Assembly: GCA_020633315.1 (NCBI GenBank)
Contig: JACKDV010000007.1
Coordinates: 1-64,000, forward strand
Length of the DNA: 64,000 nucleotides
Direction of reading: 5' to 3'
Origin: Myxococcales bacterium
GTDB taxonomy: Bacteria > Myxococcota_A > Polyangia > Nannocystales > Nannocystaceae
A model generated the notes under the pieces. That model was not told the DNA's origin. It saw nothing but the letters and a program-made list of their open reading frames with translations, and ran no database searches. Positions 1 to 8,354 of this stretch are shown here, one piece after another. How positions within the stretch are numbered: position 1 is the stretch's first letter; each line of letters opens with the position of its first letter. The position numbers and the translations under genes were made by a program.

Positions 1-423
1 TCCGCCCGTGCGGGCCAGGGCGAGCACCAGCAGCACGTGGGTCGTGGCGTCCCGGGCTTGTCTGAGCTTCGGAAGCCCGGCGACGAACAACGGCACCCCG
101 GCGAGGGTCCACCCGATCCACGCGTCGACGTCCACCTGTGGGACCACCCCGGGCAGGAAGCGGCGGTACCCAGCGGCCCGCTCTCCGAGGCCAGCCAGGT
201 CGGGGGACAGACCCACGGCGGCACGGAGGACCCTGGCCAGGTCGGCAAGGTGGACGTCGCGGAGGTTGGCCTCGAGTGCCTTGGGACCGAACAGCAGCGG
301 ATCGAGCTCCGGGGAGGTGGGCTCGGTCGTCTCACCGAGGGCCGAAGATGGTCTAGCTGGTTGGTCCGGCGGGTGGGTAGCCCCGTCTCGGCCGGGTAGA
401 AGCTCACGTTTTCTGCTCGACAT
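1..423 (-). CDS. Unidentified protein, N-terminal part, cut by the left edge
   Basis: An open frame of 141 codons runs from an ATG at 423 to the window edge without a stop. I recognise no family. The first 45 or so residues are rich in Pro, Arg, Ser and Glu and are probably disordered. A more ordinary soluble segment follows (LFGPKALEANLRDVHLADL), and the end is more hydrophobic around WIGWTLAGVPLFVAGLPKL. It is divergent from the XRE regulator at 508. The 84-bp gap holds an inverted repeat, so control by that regulator is likely. It lies inside the element that ends at the tRNA-Lys fragment, so it is probably cargo or a maintenance gene of that element. No other in-frame ATG is available nearby. 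Confidence 0.55.
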   Translation of the reverse strand, partial: MSSRKRELLPGRDGATHPPDQPARPSSALGETTEPTSPELDPLLFGPKALEANLRDVHLADLARVLRAAVGLSPDLAGLGERAAGYRRFLPGVVPQVDVDAWIGWTLAGVPLFVAGLPKLRQARDATTHVLLVLALARTGG

Positions 424-424
424 G

Positions 425-479
425 GATTCATGTTTATCGGAATCTAGAAGCCCAGGGGAATCTCCGATTTACATGAATC
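425..479. promoter_or_regulatory. Inverted-repeat operator between the partial gene and the XRE gene
   Basis: The arms 425-441 and 463-479 are inverted repeats of 17 bases matching at 15 positions, separated by 21 bases. The core of each arm is GATTCATGT or its complement. The site lies between two divergent starts (423 and 508). That position suits an XRE-family repressor controlling its own gene and its neighbour. Confidence 0.6.
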
Positions 480-507
480 GACATGAGACGGGTCTACGCT
501 CGCGAGC

Positions 508-747
508 GTGGAGCCCGATGAACTCCGCGCGCGCCTGGCCATCCGCATCCGCGAGCTGGCGAAGCGCCGCAAGCTCCGCTTGATCGACCTTGCCGACCAA
601 GCGGGCGTGAGCCGTGGCTACCTCTGGGCTGTGCTCGCTGGCGAGAACGCGGCGACGATCGACTATCTCTGCCGCATTGCGAACGTGCTGCAAGTCGATC
701 CCCACGAGCTACTCCGTCCACCACGGAAGCCCAAGGCTTCGAAGTAG
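508..747 (+). CDS. XRE-family helix-turn-helix regulator
   Basis: This is a 79-residue protein that is essentially a single Cro/CI-type helix-turn-helix domain. The HTH core runs from about residue 12 to 70, with the recognition region LADQAGVSRGYLWAVLAGE and the usual closing helix IANVLQVDPHELL. The basic tail PRKPKASK follows. The start is GTG at 508; a TACGCT box ends 7 bases upstream and no in-frame ATG exists nearby. It is probably the element's repressor, binding the inverted repeat just upstream. Proteins of this size in integrative elements often control excision or transfer genes, but no target other than the divergent gene can be seen here. Confidence 0.85.
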   Translation: MEPDELRARLAIRIRELAKRRKLRLIDLADQAGVSRGYLWAVLAGENAATIDYLCRIANVLQVDPHELLRPPRKPKASK

Positions 748-873
748 GCGGCTCGATCGCCCACGGGCCAACGTGCGCCCGCCTGAACGTCGCGCCGAAC
801 TCGGGCCCGAGCGTATGTCCCACCGACCGATCGCCCGTGAGCGTGGCGTGTGCTCGCCCTCGCCGGCCGTCGG

Positions 874-2178
874 TCAACGTCGACGCTTGCCCGGGAACCG
901 GATCACCTTGCCGCCGTCGATCGGTGTGACGTCCGCTCCGACCGATGTCTCCCGGTCCTCGCCCACGGCCCGCTGCTGCCGCAGACGCTCGGCCCCCTCC
1001 CGGGTGCTCCGCTCCACCGCCTCGCCGAACCTCCGCGCGATGCTCCGCTGGGCCTCATCGCTCGCATGGGCGTAGCGCTGTGTGGTCTGCGTGCTCTTGT
1101 GCACCAGGATCACCGCGATCTCGGCGAGCGACAGCCCGGCCGCGAGCATGTCCGATGCCGCACTGTGGCGCAGGTCGTGGAGCCGCACCCCGTCGAGCCC
1201 GGCCCGCTCCCGGATCCGCACCCACGAACCGTTGAGGTTCTGCAAGGGCCCGTCCCCGGCCTTGCAGGGGCACACGTAGCGCTCGTCCTCCCGCCTCGCC
1301 GTCCGGAGCTCACGCAGCACCGCGACCGCAGGCGGCGACAGGGGGATCACCTTCGCCCCCGTCTTGGAGTCCGGGAGTCGCAGGCAAGCCCGCTCGAGGT
1401 CCACCATGCTCCACTCGAGCGCCGTGATCTCGCCCCGCCTCGCCCCGGTGAGCAGCAGCAGCCGGATCGCCGCCACGGTGCTCGGCCCCAGGTGGTTCGG
1501 GTGTCCGAGCGGCGCCGCCTCGCCCTCGCACAGGACCTCATCCAACCGGGCCCGCTCCTCGGGGTCGAGGAACCGCTCCATCTTGCGGCCCTTGAACTTC
1601 GGGATCTTGTAGCAGGGGTTCGTCCGCATCGGCCGGTAGCCCCAGGTCTCGGCGTGCGTCATCACCACCGACACGAACGCCGCCACGCGGTTCGCCGCGC
1701 CTGGGGCCTCCCGCCCGATCTCCTGGTGGAGCCGCAGCACGTCCGTCCGCTCGATCGCCTCGACCCGCATGGGCCCCAGCGTCGACGCGAGGTGGTTGCG
1801 GAGCATGGCCTCGTAGTTCCGCACCGTGCTCGCCTTGCGGTAGGGCCGGCCCACCTCGGCGAGGTAGCGCTCGGCGACGTAGGCGAACGTGGGCGCGTGC
1901 CGCAGCCGCTCACGGTCGCGGGCAGGGTCCTCGCCCCGCTCCACGGCTCGCAGGATCCGGCCGGCCTCGGTCCGGGCCCGGTCGACGGGGAAGTGCTCGC
2001 CGATCCGCCCGAGCTTGAGCCGGCGCGCCCGCCCGTCGCGGAAGTACCGAACCACCGCGGTCTTGGAGCCGTCTACGTTGACCCGGATCACGAACCCCTG
2101 GAGCGCGGAGCACCCCACCTCGTACCGCCGCTCGCGTGGGCGCAGACGATCCACGTAGGTCTTGGTCAGCTTCGGCAT
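874..2178 (-). CDS. Tyrosine recombinase (site-specific integrase)
   Basis: This 434-residue phage-type integrase would catalyse integration and excision of the element ending at the adjacent tRNA-Lys fragment. It has an N-terminal arm-binding-like region (about 1-90), a SAM-like core-binding domain (about 95-185) and a catalytic domain (about 200-385). The catalytic set looks complete: Arg247 in TGARRGE, Lys272 in SKTGA, His334 and Arg337 in HDLRH, His360, and nucleophile Tyr369 in QRYAH. The final 50 residues are a charged extension. The ATG at 2178 has a good Shine-Dalgarno (GGAGGAG). The start lies 174 bases from the tRNA fragment, and the gap contains two GGGGACAA repeats. Confidence 0.95.
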   Translation of the reverse strand: MPKLTKTYVDRLRPRERRYEVGCSALQGFVIRVNVDGSKTAVVRYFRDGRARRLKLGRIGEHFPVDRARTEAGRILRAVERGEDPARDRERLRHAPTFAYVAERYLAEVGRPYRKASTVRNYEAMLRNHLASTLGPMRVEAIERTDVLRLHQEIGREAPGAANRVAAFVSVVMTHAETWGYRPMRTNPCYKIPKFKGRKMERFLDPEERARLDEVLCEGEAAPLGHPNHLGPSTVAAIRLLLLTGARRGEITALEWSMVDLERACLRLPDSKTGAKVIPLSPPAVAVLRELRTARREDERYVCPCKAGDGPLQNLNGSWVRIRERAGLDGVRLHDLRHSAASDMLAAGLSLAEIAVILVHKSTQTTQRYAHASDEAQRSIARRFGEAVERSTREGAERLRQQRAVGEDRETSVGADVTPIDGGKVIRFPGKRRR

Positions 2179-2202
2179 GCTCGTCGCTCCTCCGCCGATC
2201 CC

Positions 2203-2222
2203 GGGGACAAGTGGGGGACAAA
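2203..2222 (+). repeat. Two direct GGGGACAA repeats beside the att site
   Basis: GGGGACAA occurs at 2203-2210 and again as GGGGACAAA at 2214-2222, an 11-base spacing of about one helical turn. The pair lies between the integrase start and the tRNA-Lys fragment. They are candidate arm-type binding sites for the integrase or an excisionase. This is inferred from position and spacing only. Confidence 0.4.
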
Positions 2223-2352
2223 CCCGATCCCGGTTTCGGCCGAATGGAACGTGGAGCGCTGTGGAATCGACGCAACGGGTTCGCCAACGATTCCGGGTTG
2301 TTACGAGAGGCTTGTGGACAGCCGCGGAAAATCGCGTAGGCGCCTGACGCCC

Positions 2353-2396
2353 CTCTTAATCCGCGGGTTGTAGGTTCGATTCCTACCGGGCTCACC
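2353..2396 (+). other. Attachment site: 3' fragment of tRNA-Lys(CTT)
   Basis: The sequence begins in an anticodon loop (CTCTTAA, anticodon CTT). It continues through the 3' anticodon strand (TCCGC), a complete T arm (GTAGG TTCGATT CCTAC), the 3' acceptor strand CGGGCTC, discriminator A and CC. Bases upstream of 2353 cannot form the 5' half: the required GCGGA anticodon strand and GAGCCCG acceptor strand are absent. It is therefore a partial tRNA copy of the kind left at the far end of an element inserted into a tRNA 3' end. The intact gene should lie to the left, beyond the window. Confidence 0.85.
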
Positions 2397-2397
2397 C

Positions 2398-2438
2398 TCC
2401 GAAACGGTCTCCTAGGCATGCCTGGGAGGCCGTTTTCG
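2398..2438 (+). terminator. Rho-independent terminator of the original tRNA-Lys gene
   Basis: A long stem of about 18 bp (AACGGTCTCCTAGGC paired with GCCTGGGAGGCCGTT) is followed by TTTTCG. It sits 2-5 bases beyond the tRNA 3' end, as expected for a tRNA terminator. It was probably separated from its promoter when the element inserted. Confidence 0.8.
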
Positions 2439-2610
2439 ATTTCGGGGATCGAGCCGATCGGAGGGCTCGCGAAGGCCGGGAGCTCACCGGGAAGCTCGGG
2501 TCCCGCCGGGTCGATCCCGGTGTCGGCTCACGTAGGGCTCGACGAGCCGCCTGCGACGTCGTGATGTGGCGTCCCCCTCCATAGGGGCGTTGCGTTCGGC
2601 CTGCCGAGAG

Positions 2611-5391
2611 TCACTTCAGCAAGTCGAGCTGCTGTGGCGAGCGTTCGTCGGGCTCCTCCTTCCGCCCCGACTTGGTCTGGGCTGGCTTCGCCTCCCGCGG
2701 CTCCTTCGACTCCTTGCTCGCCCCTGGCTCGGGTCCCTTGCCCGCCTTCGCCGTCGGGCCGCGCTTCTTGCTCGGCACCGTTGCCCTCGGCAGCGATCGC
2801 CGCGCTCCCGGCGAGGCCAGCCGAGCGGCGGCCTCCACGTAGATCTCTCCGTCCCGCCAGCGTACGTCGCGGACCTCGATCAACCGTCGATCCTCGCCGA
2901 AGAACCGCCGCCGACGCTGCCGCAGCTCCTCCATCGGCTGATGCGCGTCCGCCCACGGCCCTCCACGGCCCGCCCTTCCGAGCAGCCGGCGACTCATGCC
3001 ACCCAAGCCGCCCTCGCGCTCGACCACGTCCATGTTCCACACCATCGCGGCCAGCTCGAGCACCGGGCGCACCAGGGCGTCGTCGTCGAGCTCGAGCAGC
3101 AGCGGCGCGGCGAAGTCGAGCAGGGTCTCGGAGACCTTCCGCCCGCTCCCGAGCCGACGCTCATCGGCGCTCTGCACGATCACCTCCCCGGTGAGCGAGA
3201 GCCCCAGCTGCTCGCGCACCAGGAGCCCGAAGTCCGTCGCGTCACCGGGAGCCATCCGGTGCTCGTTGTTCTTGAGGAGCTGGTGCAGCACCCGACGATC
3301 CCGAGCCGTCCCCATGGCCCGCCGCGGCGTCCGTCCGCCGAGCGCCTCGAGCGGGGTCTCGACGAAGTGCCGCGCCTGCTCGCGCAGCATCAGTTGCTGC
3401 GGCTGGGTCCACAGCCTTCCGGTGCGGGTCGCGTCCACGGCGATCGGCCCGGTCTTCCCCGCCCTGACCACCCGGGGGGGCGACGCCTTGCGCTCGCGAT
3501 GCACGATGCGAGGTCCGAGCGTGCGCTCGAGGGTCTGCCGCAGCGCGTCGATGCGGGCCTGGGAGTTGGCCTCGACCTTCAGCCAACGCGCATCGGCGAC
3601 CGCGCTCCCGACCACTGTGCACCTCCAGTGGGGGTGCATCGCGTTGCCCGGCTTGGTGAAGGTGATCTCCACCTTCTTGCGCGTCTGGTCGTCGAGGTAG
3701 GTCCCCGGGAGCCCCAGGATCGCCTCGGCGACCTCGCGCCAGCGCCCCCCGTCGATGGCGTATCGATCCTCGTGGGTGGCCAGCGGCTCGCCGTCGGTGT
3801 TCCGAAGCTCTTGCTCGATGGTGGCGTCCTCCCGAGTCACGGCCAGGGCCGCTTGCCATCGCTCCAGCAGCGCGTCGACGACCTCCGGCGCGGCCAGGCG
3901 CTCGGGAGGGACCGGCTTGACCTTGAGCCCGAGCCGTCGACGGATCTCGGTGACGACCTCGTGAGCGCCCTCGGGCGTCAGCCGCTGGGGGTGTACCCCG
4001 GAGAGGACGAAGCGCGAGCCGGCCTCGATCACCCGAGCCAGGAGCGCGTCGCGGAACCCCACGCCGCGGCTGCCCGAGAGCTCGTCCACGTACCGCCGCT
4101 CCCCGGTGAGCAGGTCGACCAGCTCGATGCCCTCGCCCACCCGCACGTCGAGCACCTCCCATACGGAGAGCACGGCGTTGGTCTGCGCCGTCAGCAGCTC
4201 CCGGGCCGCGGGCGGCAGGGCGTCTCCCTCTCGCTCCATGTAGGCTCGCAGCGCGCTCCGCCCCGGCTCGACCTCGCGCTGGAATGCCAGCAGCGGCATG
4301 AGCAGCTGCACCCCGTTGGGCTGCGCCCCCAGATCCCGCCACGGCGGCGGGAGGTCGTCGCACCACCCGGGATGCTCGGCGTCCGCGTGCTCGAGGATCT
4401 CGCGGACCAGCGACACCTCGAGCGCATGCGCCGGGGTCGTGGCAGGCTCCGCGTTCCTTCGGCGCGCCTCCTCGGCGTCTGCGGCCAAGCAGCAGCGCTT
4501 GTACTTGCGTCCGCTCCCGCATGGACACGGTGCATTGCGTCCGACCTTCGTGGTCTCGCGTCGCGATGGGCTCGTCGTGGCTGCGTCGGGCTCGGGCAAG
4601 TGCAGCGTCACCTCTACCGGAGGCTCGGTCGTGCTCTTGCCACGCGCCGGGGGTCCGCCCGGCCGCAGCTCGCTGGCCGCTCGCAGCACCGCCGAGAGCA
4701 TGGCCAGCTCGTGGGCGGTCACCCGCTGGGGCTCCTGCTGGGCGACTCGCATCGGCATCGGCAGCCGCCGCGTGCCGAGGACGGCCGTGATCGTCTTCAC
4801 CGCCCAGGTCGGCTCGCGCTCCATGGAGACCGAGAGCATGTCCATGGTCTCGCTGAGCGCCTCGAGCTCGTCCTCGTCCTCGGCCATCAGCAGGCGCTCC
4901 AGCGCCCCGGGCTCCATCGCGATCATGAACCCCAGCTCCTGCCCGGCCTGGCCCATCAGCGAGCCCTGATACACCTCTTGCTGTCCGTCGCTGTCGACCT
5001 CCACCCGCAGGGGGGTGTCGCCGTCGATCCAGCGCCATGGGCGAGCCCGCATGAAGCCGACCGAGGCGTCGAGGAGGTCGCCGACTCGCTCCGGCCTCAC
5101 GTCGTCGTCGAACGCGTCCCCGATCGCGATGGCGAGGGTCATCGTCGCCTTGATGTGGGCCACCTCCGCCGGCAATCGAGCCCGGCGCAGGCCGAGCCGC
5201 TTGCCCGCCTTGGCCAGCGCGGGCTCGACCTCCAGCGGCTCCTCGGGCAGCGCCTCGATCAGCTCGCGGAGACCCCGATCATCATCGCCGGCCTGGACGG
5301 CCACCGGCTGGCCGGAGGAGCGGATCGCAACGTAGAGGCTCTCCGAGCCGGTCGGGGTCGGCATCGGGCCGACGCGAAACGCGAGGGGCAT
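2611..5391 (-). CDS. Large SEC-C zinc-motif protein
   Basis: This 926-residue protein carries one clear SEC-C motif near residues 282-302 (GRNAPCPCGSGRKYKRCCL), the zinc-binding module found at the SecA C-terminus and in many otherwise uncharacterised proteins. No other domain is recognised. The remainder is soluble and charged, and the end (about the last 60 residues) is Lys/Pro/Glu-rich and probably disordered. There is no signal peptide or membrane segment. I chose the ATG at 5391 over an in-frame GTG at 5409: a TACGAT box ends 6 bases before the ATG, and that box would otherwise lie inside the gene. The coiled-coil gene at 5441-5893 is upstream on the same strand and may be co-transcribed. 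Confidence 0.85.
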   Translation of the reverse strand: MPLAFRVGPMPTPTGSESLYVAIRSSGQPVAVQAGDDDRGLRELIEALPEEPLEVEPALAKAGKRLGLRRARLPAEVAHIKATMTLAIAIGDAFDDDVRPERVGDLLDASVGFMRARPWRWIDGDTPLRVEVDSDGQQEVYQGSLMGQAGQELGFMIAMEPGALERLLMAEDEDELEALSETMDMLSVSMEREPTWAVKTITAVLGTRRLPMPMRVAQQEPQRVTAHELAMLSAVLRAASELRPGGPPARGKSTTEPPVEVTLHLPEPDAATTSPSRRETTKVGRNAPCPCGSGRKYKRCCLAADAEEARRRNAEPATTPAHALEVSLVREILEHADAEHPGWCDDLPPPWRDLGAQPNGVQLLMPLLAFQREVEPGRSALRAYMEREGDALPPAARELLTAQTNAVLSVWEVLDVRVGEGIELVDLLTGERRYVDELSGSRGVGFRDALLARVIEAGSRFVLSGVHPQRLTPEGAHEVVTEIRRRLGLKVKPVPPERLAAPEVVDALLERWQAALAVTREDATIEQELRNTDGEPLATHEDRYAIDGGRWREVAEAILGLPGTYLDDQTRKKVEITFTKPGNAMHPHWRCTVVGSAVADARWLKVEANSQARIDALRQTLERTLGPRIVHRERKASPPRVVRAGKTGPIAVDATRTGRLWTQPQQLMLREQARHFVETPLEALGGRTPRRAMGTARDRRVLHQLLKNNEHRMAPGDATDFGLLVREQLGLSLTGEVIVQSADERRLGSGRKVSETLLDFAAPLLLELDDDALVRPVLELAAMVWNMDVVEREGGLGGMSRRLLGRAGRGGPWADAHQPMEELRQRRRRFFGEDRRLIEVRDVRWRDGEIYVEAAARLASPGARRSLPRATVPSKKRGPTAKAGKGPEPGASKESKEPREAKPAQTKSGRKEEPDERSPQQLDLLK

Positions 5392-5440
5392 GGCCTCATC
5401 GTAGGCCACTGGCCACCTGATGCGCAGGTGCCCGAGCGCC

Positions 5441-5893
5441 TCAGGCCACCGCCGCTTCCTCGCCCGCGAACGGCAGCTCCGTCACCGACTCGTCCCCGTC
5501 GCCCTTGCGCCGCCGCGTTCTGGTCGCCCTTCGCGGTGGCGCCTTCTTGCCGGCCTTCTTCCCGGGAGCCCTCCGCTCCCGCAGCTCCACGGCAGCCAGC
5601 CGCTCGAGCAGCTCGGGATCGTCCTGCGCGAAGATCCGGGCATAGGCCAGCCCTCGCTCGGCTCGCGCGATCAGGGCCTGCTGGTGCTCGTGCAGCCCCT
5701 GCCGCGCGGCGGCGAGCGCCCGCTCGCAGCGGTCGACCTCGGCCGCGGCCTCGCGCAGCCGCTCGGCCTGCGCGTGGAGGGTCTCGTGGTCGATCTCGGG
5801 GAAGCGCAGGGCCTCGGCGTGGGCCCCGTAGACGTCGAGCAGCGTGGCGATGGGCTCCGGCACCGGATCCCGTTCGGGGGTGATGCTGTTCAT
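5441..5893 (-). CDS. Small coiled-coil protein with basic tail
   Basis: A 150-residue protein of no recognised family. Residues about 40-110 are strongly helical and heptad-like (HAQAERLREAAAEVDRCERA and following), consistent with a coiled coil. Residues about 112-135 are very basic (KKAGKKAPPRRATRTRRRKG), suggesting nucleic-acid or acidic-surface contact. It has no signal peptide. The ATG at 5893 is preceded by TAAACT ending 6 bases upstream and by TTGACG 19 bases before that, a promoter predicting a leaderless mRNA. It precedes the SEC-C gene on the same strand. Confidence 0.75.
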   Translation of the reverse strand: MNSITPERDPVPEPIATLLDVYGAHAEALRFPEIDHETLHAQAERLREAAAEVDRCERALAAARQGLHEHQQALIARAERGLAYARIFAQDDPELLERLAAVELRERRAPGKKAGKKAPPRRATRTRRRKGDGDESVTELPFAGEEAAVA

Positions 5894-5966
5894 GTGTTCA
5901 GTTTATCGCCGACCGATCCCGCTCCGTCAAGTTGCACGATCGGTCGGCTCGGGTGAGGCTCAGCCG

Positions 5967-6800
5967 TTGCCGAGGCTCGGCACATTCAACATCCGGCTGT
6001 TCCCCGATCGAGGGACCGAGCCCCAGGTGGTCGCCCAGCGCATCGCCGAGCTCGACGCGGACCTGTTCATGGTGCAGGAGATCCGCGATGGGGAGGCCTT
6101 CGACGCGGTCCTGGCCCAGGCGTCGGCGCTGACGGGGCGGGACTACGCGGTGGGGCTGGGCCCGATGTGCCGCACCAGCGAGCTGCAGCTCGGGGTGGTC
6201 CACGACCGGCGGCGGTTTCGGGAGGTGGAGCGGCGGGTCCAGGCCCAGCTCGACCCGGAGGCCCGTTGCTCGTGCCGCGATGGTCATCCGCCGGCCCTGC
6301 TGTCGGTGCTGGAGTCGGTCGCCGATGGCGCACGGCTGGCGGCGATGTCGGTCCACCTGCAGTACGGGGGGCGCCGCTGGATGCACCGGGCCCGCCGCGA
6401 TCAGTGGGACCACCTGGTGGCGTCCATCCTCCGCGTGCGCGAGGAGCTGGGGCTGCCGCTGGCGGTGGCCGGCGACTTCAACAGCACGGGCTACGCCGAC
6501 GACGACCGGGGCGAGCGCTCCACCATCGAGCGGATGGTGAGGGCCTGCGGCATGCACCTGGCCACGGCGGGCCTCACCTGCACGGCCTACTGGCGACCCA
6601 ACCGACGCACGCGGGTCTACGTGCCGTCGATGCTGGATCACATCCTGCTCAGCGAGCCTCCCGCGGCGCCGCCGGAGGTGCTGGGCATGTGCGCGACGCT
6701 GGGCGGCAAGGCCTGGCCCGGCGACACCGAGGTGCCCGACTTCCACGTGGTGTCGGACCACTGCCCGGTGCGCGTGCGCTGGGAGCCGTCGGCCCCATAG
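5967..6800 (+). CDS. Endonuclease/exonuclease/phosphatase (EEP) family protein
   Basis: About 277 residues covering the EEP fold used by DNase I-like nucleases and phosphodiesterases. Landmarks in order are LGTFNIRLF (metal-site Asn), LFMVQEIRDG (metal-site Glu), VHLQYGG, AGDFNSTGYAD (Asp/Asn pair), SMLDHILLS and VVSDHCPVRV (terminal Asp-His). The set is complete, so it is probably active on DNA, phospholipid or a nucleotide; the substrate cannot be told. The start is uncertain. I prefer TTG at 5967, which has a GGTGAGG sequence 8 bases upstream. An in-frame ATG at 5892 would overlap the start codon of the divergent gene. No signal peptide is seen from this start. Confidence 0.85.
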   Translation: MPRLGTFNIRLFPDRGTEPQVVAQRIAELDADLFMVQEIRDGEAFDAVLAQASALTGRDYAVGLGPMCRTSELQLGVVHDRRRFREVERRVQAQLDPEARCSCRDGHPPALLSVLESVADGARLAAMSVHLQYGGRRWMHRARRDQWDHLVASILRVREELGLPLAVAGDFNSTGYADDDRGERSTIERMVRACGMHLATAGLTCTAYWRPNRRTRVYVPSMLDHILLSEPPAAPPEVLGMCATLGGKAWPGDTEVPDFHVVSDHCPVRVRWEPSAP

Positions 6801-6857
6801 TCGAGCGCCCGCGTGGCCGAGGGCACGCGGGCGCGGAGGCCGACGGGCGGGAGCCGC

Positions 6858-8354
6858 TCAGCCGGTGGGCGGCGGCAGCGGGTTCTCCTGGCACACGCCG
6901 ATCTCGAGGATGGTGTAGAGCAGCACCAACTCCTGCGGCGACAGGCCCACGTAGTCGAAGAACTCGGCCGCGTGGTAGCTGGTGAACTGGATGCGGCCGC
7001 AGCCGTAGACCCCCGAGACGGTCAGCGGGTGCACCGGGAAGCCGCTGCCGGGCCCCTCGAGCCACACCTTGTGGCCCACGTCCACCATGCCGCCCATGCC
7101 GTTGTCGACCAGCACCGGGAGCACCTGCTCGATCACGGACCAGTTGTCCACCGTGGTCACGTAGGCGGGCAGGTCGAAGAGGGTGGGGTGGGTCTCGTCG
7201 TTGAGCGGGTTGATGTCCTTGAGGGCGTTGGGCAGGGCCATCAGCCACGCGAGCAGGTCGGGGTCGAGCACGTTGGCGTCGGAGTCGTAGACGCCGCCGT
7301 CGGCATTGTTGGGCTCACCGTCGAGGGTCTGGTAGTCGGGGAACACATGCTCCATCCACTCGTTGGACCAGTCGGCCACGTACCAGCGGCCGCCCGCGGC
7401 CACCCAGTCGCGGATGTTCTGGATGTTGGCCGGATTGAGCTGGTTGACGAAGTCGTCGGTGGAGCAGGGCACGAAGATGATGTGGTAGTCGTCGAGCGCG
7501 TCGGGGTTGGCGATGAGCTGGGCGAAGGTGCCCTGCGAGGTGAAGCCGTCGAAGGCTGGGCCGCCGCCGTTGTCCCAGATGTCGAAGGGCTCGGTGCCGG
7601 GGATCAGCGTCTCCTCCATGCTCGCGATGTTGGTCTGCCCCAGCCCGAACTTGCCCAGCGCGTCCTCGATGCGGTCGTAGGAGCCGTAGCCCACCGCGAT
7701 GAGCGGGATGTACTGGCCGGCGGCCGGGTTGTTGGCCGAGGGCAGGGTGGTGCGCATGCTCGACAGCGCCTGCGAGCCCTCGGCGATGTCGAGGGTGGTC
7801 ACCCGCATGAACTGGCCCTTCTTCACCACCAGGTAGCGGTCGTTGGCGGCCTGGGTGTCGAGCGAGAAGGTGCCGTCCGGGTCGGTGAAGGTGAAGAAGT
7901 CGTCGCAGCTCACCGCCTGGCACTCGTCGCAGTACACCCCCTGCGGGATCCCGGCCGGTTCCACCGCGGTGGTGTAGACCAGCGCGTTGCTGATGGGGAT
8001 CTCTCCGTTGGGGGCCCACACGGTGCCGGTGAGGGTGGCGTTGGTGGAGGGGCCGGGCCCGCAGCCACCCTCGCCCATGTCGGACACGCCGCCCACGTCG
8101 AAGATGAAGCCCGAGTCGCCGCCGGGCTCGGTGGTGGCCATGGTCGCGCTCGAGCCCATGGTGGTGTCCGCCATGCCCTGGGTGGTGTCGCTCCCGTCGG
8201 CGGTGGTGGTGGGGTTGGTGGTGGCGGTGGTGGTGGGGTTGGTGTCGCCGGTGGGGTTGGTGTCGCTGGCATCCACCCGTTCGTTCGGCTCGTCGCCGGG
8301 GCAGGCGAGGGCGAGCAGGGCAAGGGAGAGCGGAGCGAGCGTACGTAGGTTCAT
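6858..8354 (-). CDS. Lipoprotein with Thr/Asp-rich linker
   Basis: A 498-residue predicted lipoprotein. The ATG at 8354 gives a short signal peptide ending in a lipobox (LALLALAC). A linker of about 60 residues follows, dominated by Thr, Asp, Gly and Asn (NPTTTATTNPTTTADGSDTT). The rest has no family I can name. An early segment resembles carboxypeptidase-regulatory-like beta-sandwiches (LTGTVWAPNGEIPISNALVY). The later part carries DDYHIIFVPCSTDDF and GGRWYVADWSNEWMEHVFPD, reminiscent of glutamine-amidotransferase-like or ThuA-like Rossmann domains. It is probably displayed on the cell surface. No neighbour indicates its role. Confidence 0.85.
   Translation of the reverse strand: MNLRTLAPLSLALLALACPGDEPNERVDASDTNPTGDTNPTTTATTNPTTTADGSDTTQGMADTTMGSSATMATTEPGGDSGFIFDVGGVSDMGEGGCGPGPSTNATLTGTVWAPNGEIPISNALVYTTAVEPAGIPQGVYCDECQAVSCDDFFTFTDPDGTFSLDTQAANDRYLVVKKGQFMRVTTLDIAEGSQALSSMRTTLPSANNPAAGQYIPLIAVGYGSYDRIEDALGKFGLGQTNIASMEETLIPGTEPFDIWDNGGGPAFDGFTSQGTFAQLIANPDALDDYHIIFVPCSTDDFVNQLNPANIQNIRDWVAAGGRWYVADWSNEWMEHVFPDYQTLDGEPNNADGGVYDSDANVLDPDLLAWLMALPNALKDINPLNDETHPTLFDLPAYVTTVDNWSVIEQVLPVLVDNGMGGMVDVGHKVWLEGPGSGFPVHPLTVSGVYGCGRIQFTSYHAAEFFDYVGLSPQELVLLYTILEIGVCQENPLPPPTG

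Noticed and set aside
850..2373. A 507-codon plus-strand frame across the integrase region
   Set aside because: It is the antisense shadow of the integrase, which has all catalytic residues on the minus strand, and it runs into the tRNA fragment.
2566..5883. An 1105-codon open frame on the plus strand
   Set aside because: It is antisense to the SEC-C and coiled-coil genes. It arises from third-position G/C in the real genes, and its composition (His/Arg/Pro-rich, no domain) is not protein-like.
5844..5966. Longer N-terminus for the EEP protein (ATG at 5844 or 5892)
   Set aside because: It would overlap the start and promoter of the divergent coiled-coil gene, and the extra residues show no family similarity or signal peptide.
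8190..8275. GGTGG/GGTTGG tandem repeats resembling a minisatellite or G-quadruplex array
   Set aside because: It is the Thr/Asn-rich linker of the lipoprotein on the minus strand, explained by repeated ACC and AAC codons. Quadruplex formation was not assessed.
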